Origin: Schistocerca nitens
Lineage: Eukaryota > Arthropoda > Insecta > Orthoptera > Acrididae
Reading direction: 5' to 3'
DNA length: 64,000 nucleotides
Assembly: GCF_023898315.1 (NCBI RefSeq)
Contig: NC_064619.1
Coordinates: forward strand, 483,579,376-483,643,375
Under the pieces are notes generated by a model that saw nothing but the letters and a program-made list of their open reading frames with translations, did not search any database and was not told the DNA's origin. Made by a program: the position numbers and the translations under genes. Below are positions 21,154 through 33,425 of the stretch, piece after piece; positions within the stretch are counted from its first letter, which is position 1, and each line of letters opens with the position of its first letter.

Positions 21154-22830
21154 CCACATATTCCTTTCCTCTCAGATGCTGCGCAGAACCTCCTCATTTC
21201 TTACCTTATTAGTCCACCTAATTTTCAACATTAGTTTCTAGCGACACATCTCAAATGCTTCCATCCTCTTCTGTTATGGTTTTCCCACAATCCATGTTTC
21301 ACTGCCATACAATGCTGTGAAATTCACAGAAATTTCTTCCTCGACTACTGGCCTATGTTTGATACTGGTAGATTTCTCTTGGTCAGGTACGCCCTTTTTA
21401 CCAGTGCTAGTCCTCTTTTGATGTCCTCCTTGCTCCGTCCGTCATTGGTTATTTTGTTGTCTAGGTAGTAGAATTCCTTAACTTCTTCCACTTGGTGACC
21501 AGCAATCATGATGTTAAGTTTCTCGCTGTTCTCATTTCTTCTACTTCTCATTACTTTCGTCTTTCATCGATTTACTCCCAAAACCATATTCTGTACTCAT
21601 TAGACTGCCCATTCCATTCAGCAGATCATGTAATTCTTCCCCATTTTCGTTAAGCATAGCAAAGCGAATCGTATCATTGGTATCCTTTAACCGTAAATTT
21701 TAATTCCACTCTTGAAACTTCTTGCTGTCAATGCTTGTTCGATGTATGGACTGAACAGTAGGGCCGAAAGTCTACATCCCTGTCTTACATTCTTTCTAAA
21801 CCGAGGACCTCATTCTTTGTCTTCCGTCTTGCCTCTTTCACATGTTGTATATCACCCATCTCTTCCTACAGCTTACCCCTATTTCCCCCAGAATTTCGGA
21901 CATCTTGCACTATTTTACACAGTCGAACGTTTCTTCCATGTCGACAGATCATATGAACATGTCTTGATTCATCTTTAGTTTTGATTACATTTTCAACCGC
22001 AACTTCAGAATTGCCTCTTGGTGCCTTTACCTTTCCTAAAGCCAAACTAATCGTCGTGTAACACATTCTAAGTTTTCTTTTCCATTTTTCTGCATATTAC
22101 TCTTGTCAGCAACTTGGACGCATGAGATGTTAAGCTGATTGTGCGATTATTCTCGCACGTGTCAGCTCTTGCAGTCTTCGGAATTGTGGATGATACTTTT
22201 CCGAAAGTAAGATGGTACGTTGCCTGACTCATACATTCTACACACCAACATGAATAGTCGTTTTGTTGCCACTTCCCCCAATGATTATAGAATTTCTGAT
22301 CAAATGTTATCTATCCCTTCTGCCTTATGTGATCTTAAGTCCTCCAAAGCTCTTTTAATTTCTGATTCTAATATGGATCACCTGTCTCTTCTAAATCGAC
22401 TCCCGTTTCTTCTTCTATCACACCACACAAATACTCCTCCTCACACGCATCCACTCTCTGCTCTGCACTCTTGCAACCTAAGGTTGTTTTCACTTTCGTA
22501 TATGCTGAGTTCGTCCTTCCTACAATCATTTCTTTTCCGATTTCTTCACATGTTTCATGCATCTATTTCGCCTTAGCTTCTCTGCACTTACTTCTTATTT
22601 AGTTTCTAAGTGTCTTATGTTTTTCTGAATTCCTGAATTTCCCTTAACATTTCTGTACGTTCCTCTTCCGCTGATTAGCTGAAGTATGTCTTCAGTTACC
22701 CATGGTTTCTTTGCACCTATGTTTTTCTTTCCATCTACTGTGATTGCCCTTTTTAAGGATGTCCATTCCTCTTCAGCTATACTGCCTAGTGGACTGTTCT
22801 TTATTGCTGTACCTACAGCATCAGAGAACT

Positions 22831-23154
22831 TCAGGATATCTCGCCATTCCTTAGTACACCTGTGTCCCACTTCTTTGCATATTGATCCTTCCTGATTAAT
22901 CTCTTAAACTTCAGCCCTAGAATCCAGAACCTGGCCATCATGTAATCTAACTGAAATCTTTTCGTATCACCCGACCTTTTCCAAGTGTACCTCCTCCTCT
23001 TGTGATTCCTGAAAACGGATTTCACTGTTACCAGCTGAAATTTATTGCAGATCTCAATTAGTCTTTCTCCTGTCTCATTCCTGGTTCCAAGCCCACGTTC
23101 TTCTGTAACCTTTTCTTCTATTCCTTCCCCTACAAATGCATTCCAGTTCCCCAT
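22831..23154 (-). pseudogene. RTE-like LINE endonuclease domain remnant
   Basis: The 107-codon minus-strand frame begins MGNWNAFVGEG, matching the GDWNAKVG block of AP-type (EEP) endonucleases. It then has ETGERLIEICNKFQLVTVKS, RRRYTWKRSGDTKRFQLDYM (the T-W...Q-DY motif) and continues toward the RT. This is the C-terminal half of the endonuclease that nicks target DNA in RTE elements. More endonuclease-like sequence lies up to about 23560 but is interrupted. A dead copy inside the LINE 18149-24033. Confidence 0.8.
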
Positions 23155-23955
23155 GAGTGTTAGATTTTCATCTCCCTTTGCTTATTGTATAAGCTTTTCG
23201 AATCTTCATATACTTTCTCTGTCTCTTCATCTTCAGCTTGCAAAGTAGTTGTGTATACCTGAACTACCGTTGTCGGTATTGGTTTGCTGTCTATCCTGTT
23301 AAGAATAATCCAGCACTGAACTGTTCACAGTAATACACTCTCTGCCCGACCTTCCTATAAATAACGAATGCTACTCCCATTATACAATTTTCTGATGCTG
23401 TTGATATTACCCTATAGTCATCTGACCAGAAATCCTGATCTTCTTTCTATTTCACTTCACTGACCCCTACTATATCTAGATTGAGTTTTTGTATTTTCCT
23501 TTTCAGATTTTCTAGCTTCCCTACCTCATTGAAGCTTCCGACATTCCACGCCCCGACTCGTGGAATGTTATCCTTTCGTTTATCATTCAATCTTTTTCTC
23601 ATGGTCACCTCTCCCCTGGTAATGCACTCCCGGATAACCGAACGGAGGACTATTCAGGAATCTATTGCCAATGGAGAGATCATTATGACACTTTTTCAGT
23701 TACAGGCCACATGTCCTGTGGAGACACGTTAAGTGACTTTAATGCAGTGGTTTCCATTGCCTTCTGCATCCTCACGCCGTTGATCATCGCTGATTCTTCC
23801 GCCTTTGTGGACAGTTTTCCACCCCAACGGCCAGAGAGTGCCCTGAACCTGTGTCCGTTCCTCCGCCCTGTTTGAGTAGGCCGTTGGCAGAATGAAGGTG
23901 ACTTCTTATGCCAGAGGTCTTCGGCCGCCAATTCTGATTATCAATCAAGATGTAA

Positions 23956-24033
23956 GCGGTGGCGAGCTTCGAACCCGGGACCGAGGACGTTTTGATTATG
24001 CATCCAAGACACTACCGTTAGACCACGGGTGCA
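23956..24033 (-). tRNA. tRNA-like sequence at the 5' end of the RTE-like LINE (probable relic)
   Basis: On the minus strand TGCACCCGTGGTCTAACGG gives an A box (TGGTCTAACGG) and CCCGGGTTCGAAGC a B box, with TTTTGATTATGCATCCAA in the anticodon arm region. It sits just upstream of LINE 5' sequence, so it may be the LINE's Pol III-type leader or a separate SINE fragment. Confidence 0.45.
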
Positions 24034-24871
24034 TACGGATGATTTATTATCTATCTGCTGTTCGGGACTAACCTGTCTTCAGGAATCTTTCCCTGGCATC
24101 TTACAAATTGGCATCATGCATAATGGCTGTACATGATGTCATGAACGTGTATTATTAGTGTCAGTTTAATATTTCTGTTGATGGGCTAATCCTGAACATC
24201 ACTTAAATAATAAACATTTTACACATATCCTAAATGTGTTACTTTTAAGAAAAAAAGGTACTTTATGAAGTAAATAGTATCTGTGGGGTTGAATTCTTGA
24301 GACGTAAATGATTACAGCTCCATTTACCAGTTCAGTGTTATCATGCATCTCATCGGTCACTAGTAATATTGCACTTATTTAAGATAAAATAATCTTCTTC
24401 AGTCATGACCCTGAAACATTTCACCAAAGTATATTGAATTCTGCTCAATTTAAATTCCTTCTTTAAACAATTCTTGCTATTTGGCATAAAATTGTGGAAG
24501 TGAAGGTGTCTTACAAGTTACCTAAACGAAAAACATTAATATGAAATTTTTATCGAAATAATTCGTATCACTTACGTGGTATGATGAATGTTAAAAACTG
24601 AAGTTTCTGACGGACAATTGATTCACTGGATGCAGGTAGTTTAAAATCTATGTTGTCACAAAATTTTTAGTCATACATTCTTTTCCTTGTATCTGATAAA
24701 ACCGGTTAGTGAAGTAATAAGAAGTGTAGAATATCACGCAAGTGTCGTATGCTTTTGATTCGTAACGTACTTTATACATTCGTATATATGAAATAAGATG
24801 AATATTTTCTTTCTGAAATTTAACTACTGATAATTTAAACGCGGGTGTGCTTTATAAGCATGAGACGCACA
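24034..24871. other. AT-rich, no supported feature
   Basis: No open frame or repeat of note before the SINE. Confidence 0.6.
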
Positions 24872-24881
24872 GAAATGTGGG

Positions 24882-25086
24882 TTCAAAAATGGTTCAAATG
24901 GCTCTGAGCACTACGGGACTTAACTTCTTTGGTCATCAGTTCCCTAGAACTTAGAACTACTTAAACCTAACCAACCTAAGGACCTCACACACATCCATGC
25001 CCGAGGCAGGATTCGAACCTGCGACCGTAGCGGTCGCGCGGTTCCAGACTGTAGCGCCTAGAACCGCTCGGCCATTTCGGCCGGCT
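24882..25086 (-). repeat. SINE (subfamily A)
   Basis: Complete minus-strand copy with TAGCGCCTAGAACCGCTCGG head. The 10-bp TSD GAAATGTGGG is at 24872-24881 and 25087-25096. Confidence 0.95.
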
Positions 25087-25460
25087 GAAATGTGGGATTC
25101 CAGATAAGAGGGAAACGTGTTGATGAGTACTTTTAGAGTCTTTGGTATTTCCACTATGTCATATGAAGGCGACTAGAGCCTTGTCACAAGAATTGTGAAC
25201 AGTAGCTTCAATGAATGAGTGTAGAAGCGTTGAGAGGAAAGAGGACGCTTAACACTTTTAAAGAATATACATTTTAGACAAAGTTTCAAACGTTTCTACT
25301 GCCTCAGCCGTGTGACTCGCACAGGAACCATAGAAACAAAGTTGCTGAAAGCACGGCTGACACAAAAAAAATATAAGGCGTTTTACTGCTTCTGTTTCGC
25401 TAGGGAACAGGAAAGAGATACCGCTGCGCAGTCCTTTCTGCAGTCATCTACTTGAGTGTA

Positions 25461-26361
25461 CACTGACGGGCGAAAATATTATGACCACATGTTTTGTCCA
25501 AATAACTGGGTTAAAAGGGTATTTGCTCAAACCAACGGCTTAAAAGTGCATTTGTCCAAACCATCGGCTTAAAACCGTGTTTGTCCACCTTTGGAAGACA
25601 CTACAACAGCGATTCCAAATGCATCCAATCGACAAGTACTTCCTAGATTTCTAGATGTATGTGAGACCAGATGTCTACGTACGAGCCACGTATTTTCGTC
25701 GAATACGAGCAAGTAGTTTATGGGCGCCCAGCTGATGCTCGGTAGCACCCACGATATTTCCCAATGCGTCAAAACGGGAGAATTCGCTGGCCAAGACATC
25801 AACAGCGGTTCAATATCCTGCTGCTCAAGTCACTGTAGGACGGTTCTGACTTTGTGACAGTTACCCTGCTGGAAGAACCCATCGCCTTAGTGGAAGAGAA
25901 AACATCAAGGTATACCGTTGGTCTGCAGTAATATTCACGTAGCCGGCCGCGGTGGATGAGCGGTTCTAGGTGCTCAGTCCGGAACCGCGCGACTGCTACG
26001 GTCGCAGGTTCGAATCCTGCCTCGGGCATGGATGTGTGTGATGTCCTTAGGTTAGTTAGGATTAAGTAGTTCTAAGTTCTAGGGGACTGATGACCACAGA
26101 TGTTAAGTCCCATAGTGCTCAGAGCCATTTGAACCATTTTAATATTCACGTAGTTCACAGCTGCCGTGCTATCTTCATTTACTACCACAGGTTCCGTGGA
26201 CGTCCAGATGAATGACACCCACAGTACAATAGTGCCCCCACCGACCTACCTCCATGGCGCAGTTCATGTTTCGAGCAGCCGTTCGTGTAGATAATTGTAC
26301 AATACTAAAACGGTCGTCTGCCTGTTGTAACATGAAAAGTGATTCGTCGACCAAATGATAC
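25461..26361 (-). pseudogene. Tc1-like transposase, C-terminal half (relic)
   Basis: Minus-strand reading: DESLFMLQQADDRF at about 26290-26345 (first catalytic Asp), then after the SINE at 25943-26139, FFQQGN at about 25850-25870 where QQDN is expected, and MSWPANSPVLTHWE (last acidic residue) near 25760-25800. The end RLDAFGIAVVV followed by GGQTR is a typical Tc1 C-terminus. The frame changes several times. Confidence 0.7.
25943..26139 (+). repeat. SINE (subfamily A)
   Basis: Complete copy inside the Tc1-like C-terminal half. The 14-bp TSD TAATATTCACGTAG is at 25929-25942 and 26140-26153. Confidence 0.95.
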
Positions 26362-26803
26362 TTTCAAAGCAGTCCCGCTCCACCGTTTTGTAGTTGGACT
26401 GCCTTTCGTGTTACACCAAGGACTTTTAGTAGTCGAGTGCTATATTTTACATAAATACCATGCTTATGCTATCTGCCTGGCCCTAAGAGCAAAATGGTAT
26501 AAGTTCCACGAATATTAATTATTAACCCTAATTTATATCCTAAAGAGAAAACAAAATTGCACAACATTAATTAGTGACTCCAGAACTACCTATCAGGGAT
26601 TACACCCTACTAAACATTTGACATATCAGGTAAATATCTCTCACATTACACAAGGAATTAAGGATTACAGGAGGGGAGGGGTGGGGGAAGGTTTGCAGGT
26701 ATGCACGTTGTGGCAAAGTCTGACGAAATGAGTCGCATAATGAATATTTAGCAGGTGGAGCATACTCATGGAACTGCATTTTAGTGGAGCACACATAAAA
26801 GTA

Positions 26804-28208
26804 CACTACTGGCCATTAAAATTGCTACACCACGAAGATGACATGCTACAGACGCGAAATTTAACCGACAGGGAGAAGATGGTGTGATATGCAAATGATT
26901 AGCTTTTCAGAGCATTCACACAAGGTTGGCGCCGGTGTCGACACCTACAACGTGCTGACATGAGGAAAGTTTCCAACCGATTTCTCATACACAAACAGCA
27001 GTTGACCGGCGTTGCCTGGTGAAACGTTGTTGTGATGCCTCGTGTAAGGAGGAGAAATGCGTACCGTCACGTTTGCGACTTTGATAAAGGTCGGACTGTA
27101 GCCTATCGCGATTGCGGTTTATTGTATCGCTTCATTGCTGCTCGCGTTGGTCGAGATCCAATGACTGTTGGCAGAATATGGAATCGGTGAGTTCAGGAGG
27201 GTAATATGGAACGGCGTGCTGGATCCAAAGGGCCTAGTATCACTAGCAGTCGAGATGACAGGCATCTTATCCGCATGGCTCTAACGGGTCGTGCAGCCAC
27301 GTCTCGATCCCTGAGTCAACACATCGGGACGTTCGCAAGACAACAACCATCTGCACGAACAGTTCGACGACGTTTGCAGCAGCATGGACTATAAGCTCGG
27401 ACACCATGGGTGCGGTTACCCTTGACGCTGCATCACAGACAGGAGCGCCTGCGATGGTGTACTCAACGACGAACCTGGGTGCACGAATGGCAAAACGTCA
27501 TTTTTTCGGATGAATCCAGGTTCTGTTTACAGCATCATGATGGTCGCATCCGTGTTTAGCGACATCGCGGAAAACGCACATTGGAAGCGTATATTCGTCA
27601 TCGCCATACTGGCGTATCACCCGGCTTGATGGTATGGGGTGCCATTGGTTACACGTCTCCGTCACCTCTTCTTCACATAGACGGCACTCTGAACAGTGGA
27701 CGTTACATTTCAGAAGTGTTACGACCCGTGGTTCTACCCTTCGTTCGATCCCTACGAAACCCTATATTTCAGCAGGATAATGCACGACCGCATATTGCAA
27801 GTCCTGTACGGGCCTTTCTGGATACAGAAAATGTTCGACTGCTGCCCTGACCAGCACATTCTCCAGAACTCTCACCAATTGAAAACGTCTGGTCAGTGGT
27901 GGCAGAGCAACTGGCTCGTCACAATACGCGTCATTACTCTTGATGAACTGTGGTATCGTGTTGAAGCTGCATGGGCAGCTGTACATGTACACGCCATCCA
28001 AGCTCTGTTTGACTTAATTCCCAGGCGTATCAGGGCCGTTATTACGGCCAGAGGTGGTTTTTCTGGGTACTGATTTGTCAGGATCTATGCACCCAATTTG
28101 CGTGAAAATGTAATCACATGTCAGTTCTAGTATAATATATTTGTCCAATGAATGCCCGTTTATCAGCTGCATTTCTTCCTGGTGTAGCAATTTTAATGAG
28201 CAGTAGTG
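26804..28208 (+). mobile_element. Tc1-like DNA transposon, complete ends, broken transposase
   Basis: The terminal inverted repeats are CACTACTGGCCATTAAAATT (26804) and its near-complement AATTTTAATGAGCAGTAGTG (to 28208), each flanked by TA. The transposase reads from about 27035 with the first DNA-binding domain (VAYRDCGLLYRFIAARVGRD), open again at 27206-27394 (RTVRRRLQQHGL), FSDESRFCLQHHDG near 27510-27545, and 27581-27850 (PGLMVWGAIGYTSPSPLL, FQQDNARPH). In-frame stops (for example TGA in the VGRIWNR-VQEG region, TAG in RIRV-RHRG, TGA after ENVRLLP) inactivate it. Same family as 54641-56510. Confidence 0.92.
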
Positions 28209-28639
28209 TACTTATGCTAGGGTTCAATGGGAGAAAACTTCAATAACGTACCGATCATTGTAAGTCAGCTACGTTTTGTGGACTGTGTAAGCGCAATATG
28301 AACCCACGTTGCTCGCACACAAAGATTGAGACTCACCGAGTAAATGAAAGCAATGTTCACCAGTTCATATTAATAAACGATTAATCAAAGCCAACTCGAG
28401 AGACACAGCAAAAAGAATTATCGTAGTTAACTTGGCTCACGATACGTGAAGTGAATCTTGACCTATTAAGGACCAATTCGTTTCCATTCGAATTTCATAA
28501 AACTATACCCAAATCACCACTTGCGACAGTACCGCTCTGCTCGTATCGATTGAGTTTAGTCGTTATAAAGAAGCCTAGCTCAAAATCGAACTAACTCTCA
28601 CCCAAAAATCATCCTCTCATGTGTGCAGAGACAGCAAGT

Positions 28640-29860
28640 CATACGAGAGGTGTTCTATAAGTAATGCAACACATTTCTTTCTGAAAGGAAGTTGGATTTA
28701 TTTAGGATTTCATTACGCCATATTGTTTCCCACTCACAATGTGACGGTCGTACGCCACCTTACTGGGAGAGCCTGTATGCAGGCATGCTACCACTCTACT
28801 GGTCGACGTCGGAGCCAGTGTCTTGTATTAATGGCGCTACCGTCATCCAAATACTGGATCCCGCGGCGTGCATCAATCATAGGGCCGAACAGATGGAATT
28901 TGGGAGGTGCTAGATCAGGGCTGGTAGGGTGGATGAGGAAGAACAGTCAATTGAAGCTTTGTGAGTTGTGTACGGCCTTGCTTTGTCATGGAAAGGGAGA
29001 CATTCGTATGAATATTTGTGGTGACTTGCACGATTAAGTGGTTTCTTCCGTTTCCTGAGGGTAGCACAATACACTTCAGAGTTGACAGATGCACCATGAG
29101 CGAGTACATCGAACAGAATAACTCCTTCAGAGTCCCAGTAAACCGCCGCCGTGACGTGCAGCTTTGAACATTTTCTTCGGGGGAAAGGTGGTGTGGAGTC
29201 ACTCGATGGATTGCTGTTTTCTTCCGGTTCGAAATGATGAACCCATGTTTCATCGCGTGTGACGATGTTTGACAAAAAATTTTTCACGATCAACCTCTTA
29301 ATGCATAAGCAGTTTCGTACAGATGGTCCTCCGTTGCTCTTTATGGTCTTCCGTTAGGCGGCGGGAAACCCAGCGGCAGTACACCTTTGAGCACTCCAAG
29401 GGATGGATGAGTCTGACAGAGCTACTAACAGGGACGTCCAGTTGAGCAGCGACATGTTTCACTGTGATCCACCGATCACCTCGAATAAAACTGTCAGCAT
29501 GTTCCAAGACTGCAGGAGTCACAGGTGCGTTCGGCCATCCGCTACGCGATAGGTAAGGTTTGCTCGACCCTGTTGCGTTGATGTCTGACGCCTCGCGCAA
29601 CAGGTCACCTTACTTCTGTTCACAATCAGGTCTCCGTAGACATTCTGCAAGCGCCTAGGAATATCTGCGATGGTCAGGTTTTCCTCCAAAAGAAATTTTA
29701 TGACAGCTCTTTGGTACACACCTCCGTTGCAGACGCCATTTTGACGGCTACGTATAGCACAGCCAACTGTCGTAACTTCATATAGCTGCAGGGGCTGAAG
29801 CACGAATATTTCACGATATCCCCCTCGTACTTACTTGACCAAGGAGCCGTGACTGCTTAC
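28640..29860 (-). mobile_element. mariner-like DNA transposon relic
   Basis: Minus-strand frames give most of a mariner transposase in order: QRAVIKFLLEENLTIADIPR (N-terminal helix-turn-helix, about 29660-29720), VLEHADSFIRGDRWITVKH and SKVYCRWVSRRLTEDHKEQR (29298-29600), then TRDETWVHHFEPEENS (first Asp, about 29220-29260), VTAAVYWDSEGVILFD, and a decayed second and third Asp region (FHDKARPYT; then PPYQPDLAP near 28905-28930). The lower end at 28640 (ACGAGAGGTGTTCTATAAGT) looks like a terminal repeat. Frameshifts and a lost DN pair make it inactive. Confidence 0.82.
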
Positions 29861-29944
29861 TGCGACTCGAATTGTCCACTAGCCGGTAAGTTCTGTCTAA
29901 AACACGAACTGCCTTATCACTGCGTACAGAGAGTGAAGAAACTT

Positions 29945-29965
29945 GGGGGGGGGGGGGGAGGGGGG
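29945..29965 (+). repeat. G-rich run
   Basis: About 14 G, an A, then further G. It could form a G-quadruplex. No associated gene. Confidence 0.9.
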
Positions 29966-30156
29966 AGCGGGGCACACTGAGCAAATACCAAAATGAGTTT
30001 GCTAGTAAAAGGAGGCATCTCCTGCAACCGCTAGGCAGGAGGGACTGTCTGTTTCTTTCGGTCTGAACTTTTTCAGTCTGTTCAACGACTCAGATTTTGA
30101 AGAAAGTGTGCTACTGTTGGATTCTAAAGGCCTAATCGCGTGCCGCATATCTAGGG

Positions 30157-30351
30157 TTCAAATGGCTCTGAGCACTATGGGACTCAACTGCTGAGGTCAT
30201 TAGTCCCCTAGAACTTAGAACTAGTTAAACCTAACTAACCTAAGGACATCACAAACATCCATGCCCGATGCAGGATTCGAACCTGCGACCGTAGCGGTCT
30301 TGCGGTTCCAGACTGCAGCGCCTTTAACCGCACGGCCACTTCGGCCGGCCG
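30157..30351 (-). repeat. SINE (subfamily B)
   Basis: Complete minus-strand copy with CGCCTTTAACCGCACGGCC. The 13-bp TSD CGCATATCTAGGG is at 30144-30156 and 30352-30364. Confidence 0.95.
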
Positions 30352-30750
30352 CGCATATCTAGGGATGCGCAACCGAGTTTGACGTAAGAATGTTGCCACA
30401 GACTGACACCACAAGAGCTGGCTTCGAAGATTACATTCAACTGACTTCCCAGGCTGCTACTGCAAAGAAAAGCCAAGAATTTCCATGTGAATTTACCTTG
30501 CTGTCTGCATTTGTAATTACACCCACATTCATTCAAACAAACAATCATCCATGTTTGGGGCAAGTTGTTACAGGTAAATTCGCTGACCATCAGTTGTAAT
30601 TAAGATGAGAATTAACACACTCAGTTTAGGTTCCCAACATGATCTTCTTCCCTGAATAGGAAAATATGAGCAAATTCAGGCAGAGAAATGATACCGGATG
30701 CCGGACTTCATAAAGAAAAACCGCACAGTTATATTAACTGACGCCATTCA

Positions 30751-31318
30751 ACGTTTTCGTTGAACTACGGTCCAATCTCCATTATCCATGCCCACTCCAG
30801 TCGTCTTTGAGGCAACACAGGAACACACAGAGGTCGTCTGCCAAGGGGCTGCATCTTAACTACGTGCTCTGAATGGTGTGCTCCGAAACGCAGGCACCTG
30901 CACCATAATCGCTCTGTGTCGTCGGCTCTGGCACAAGTGGCGACGTATTCTGTATTACAGAGCGAGCAAGTTTCCGACTTACACGTTCTGTGATGAATCA
31001 CGGACATCCAACACCTCGCCGGCTACTAGTGGTTTCACCGCTTTTCAACCACTCATCACAGATGGACAAACCAGTAACAGGCTAACAGTCGACCAGCTTT
31101 GCAGTTTTCGTGATGCTCGATCCAGGCGCAGGGCCATAACTATCAGCCCACTGTCAAAGTCGCTTATGTCTGTGGATATCCCCATTTTTGACTCTTATGT
31201 TCCCCAGATTGATTACTCAGTCGTCTCTGCTCTGCACATTTACTATCCTTACCGCATCACGCATCCTCTACTCCACTAGGCTCTGGGCAGTGGACATAAT
31301 GTTTTGACGTCATCACTG
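30751..31318 (-). pseudogene. Tc1-like transposase, N-terminal half (relic)
   Basis: From the terminal repeat inward the minus strand reads MSVDISDFDSGLIVMA at about 31130-31180 (the start of the first helix-turn-helix in this family). Later come RIRRHLCQSRRHRAIMVQV and a region ending GDWTVVQRKR just before the break at 30751. Multiple frame changes. It complements the C-terminal half at 25461-26361. Confidence 0.65.
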
Positions 31319-33414
31319 TCTCTCTATATCCATATGTAGACGCCCAGTTCGTCAACAGGAAGTGGTACACAGTTTTAAGCTAATCAGGAATTTGTTTCGT
31401 ATTGAATTTAAGGACAGTGACTGCACATATTCGTCCCCGTTATCTGACGTTTATTTGAGAATCGAAGTGAAACCGGGTTGGTTTATCAACTTATTCCCCA
31501 CTTATATTTTCCAATAAACTTTTACAAAAATTTTCACTATCGGCATTCGTTACGTGTATATACTACTTCTTAAACAGAAGTATCGAATATCGCTGTAAAC
31601 AATAAACACATTGCACCATATTAAAAGGCTTATTGTTTTCAGTGTATCAATAGGCGATGAAGTTACCAGTACAAACATAACAGCAAAGCGGTCAGTCTTA
31701 TGTGTAATATTTGTCGGAGAAAATCTCTTTTCGTTAGGTCGAACTTTTCATGAAATATAACGACACCCCGTTGTCGGGCGTGCGATTGATTTTAATAATT
31801 TCATGTGTTTGCAGCGGGATGCTGCAATTGCACGTACAGTTGTTACAATGCTATTAAGATCAGCTGGAGAAATTTGATCCCTTGTGTTTCTTATAGTTGA
31901 ATACTTCAGTATCAAATACTGTGGACAACCGTTTCACAACTTTAAGGCCTTTATCAGTACAATCGGACATGCTGTTAGTGTACGTGTTTCACTGTTTGGG
32001 CTCCATGGTATAGCGTGAGTGGAAACAATACCAGCCAGCTACTAAGAAGAACGTGTCACGTCGTTACGCGGAATACGCAGTTATTAAATTGCGAAAGGAA
32101 TAAGTCAGTTGTGACTCATTCCATTACAGTGAAGTGCTTAAACGGTTTTCCTTTCGCATAACTTCTAAGGATATCTCTTCGTTACGCAGCTGTTCCACAG
32201 TTTAATTAAGCTGAAGTCCATTAAATTACAAATGCAATTTAGGAGTGTTGGTTAAAAGCCAGACGTGTATGAAGAACAGTTACTGTTTGTTATCCTTATT
32301 ACTCTGAAACATCAGTGGAATAATATTATCGTTACTTTACATTCGTTATTACAAAGCCTTATGAAAACGGTGCGTCATGGGCGGAAAATATCTCCGGAAG
32401 ATATTGAGAATACCTCCTTTAACAGTCTGCAAACGAAGTGAAACAGCGCATATGTTGTGCGTAGGTCCTGAATATAATAAGTCTTAGCTTTATAAGGCGC
32501 ACACAAGCATTTTGTTATTTTTTGAATCAATAAATCCAGATAATAATGAGCGCACCCACGATACGACAGAAGTAAAAGAATAGAAAGTATGGTGCGAGAT
32601 AGCTAGGCGTAGGGACAATAACAGGAAACAGGCTGCAGATTATACGTGAATTCAATTTCAGACACTCATCACGTTAGTTGAAGATGTGGAACATTACTGG
32701 CTAACAACGCACTTTAGACGTTGAGAAAGGTGGATGATAGTAAGGACACCCCGTGGCTCTATAGTTGTTAGAAAGTTGTTACAAAAGCAAAGAGAGATTC
32801 ACCAAAGATTTAATAAGTTCAGGCGAAGTTTTGTTGATTACGAAAAGGTGAACGAACCCGGAATGAGAATAAGGAAAGCAAAGTGAGAAGCACTGAATTA
32901 CTTTAAAAGTAGTTTCTGTCATACGTCGCAATGATAGATATTGAGAAACGTGGTGATGAAATATAAAATCAACAAAATCGCTTAACACAAAAAAACGAAG
33001 CTGGATCCGACGCATCTGTAAGATTCGGTACATACTGTGCACAAGATTTTGCTTGCCTGGGCTCTGGACCAACGAAAGACTTCAAGTGACGTAAGACATA
33101 GCTGTATTCCAGTAGCGTTATCAGATGGATGTGAATAATTACATTGGTTATCATCATCTTGCGGCTTTGCAAGAAAATAGGTGTTTTTTCATTGTTTCTT
33201 AGACCTATATACAAGTATCGTATCAGATTTTTTACATTGGTTGTTTGACCTAATTACAAATATCGATTTCCTCTAACACCCACGGTTTTTATATGATTAC
33301 TTAATTGTGCTTCTTTTAAAATTCGACCGGAACAATGTACAGCGGTCTAAATAATATACAGGATGTCCAGGATGGAGGTACACACAGACAAATTCTTGCA
33401 ACTACAGAACTCGA
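31319..33414. other. AT-rich, no supported feature
   Basis: About 2 kb with no recognised repeat. Overlapping minus-strand frames at 32779-33214 lack recognisable domains. A TATACAGGATGTCC word at 33355 resembles the ends of some Tc1/mariner-type elements but no partner end was found. Confidence 0.55.
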
Positions 33415-33425
33415 CACTTCATGTT

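Larger units (their letters stand above)
18149..24033 (-). mobile_element. RTE-like LINE (family B), minus strand, expanded by nested insertions
   Basis: The 3' untranslated part starts at about 18149-18180 and resumes at 20821 after a 2.6-kb nested insertion. The same TACTGGATGTAGTCCAATC...TCTTCTCCAG order occurs, diverged, in the family copy at 59835. Moving to higher coordinates come the post-RT region (FYYLDNKITNDGRSKEDIKR, about 21400-21490), a decayed RT, the endonuclease (22831-23154 and up to about 23560) and a tRNA-like 5' end at 23956-24033. With insertions removed the element is about 3 kb, near the length of RTE elements. Many stops and frameshifts make it inactive. A second SINE sits at 20960-21153. 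Confidence 0.85.
25461..31318 (-). mobile_element. Tc1-like transposon split into two halves by ~4.4 kb of insertions
   Basis: The left terminal repeat CACTGACGGGCGAAAATATT (25461) mirrors the right one, whose complement reads CAGTGATGACGTCAAAACAT (31318 downward). Both contain AAAAYATTATGWCCAC. 25461-26361 encodes the C-terminal half on the minus strand and 30751-31318 the N-terminal half on the same strand. The halves meet near the GATTGGACCGT...TGGTCGACGAATCA region without overlap. I infer one element opened by later DNA. The interior holds a Tc1 (26804-28208), a mariner (28640-29860) and a SINE (30157-30351). A SINE also sits in the C-terminal half. Confidence 0.7.
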
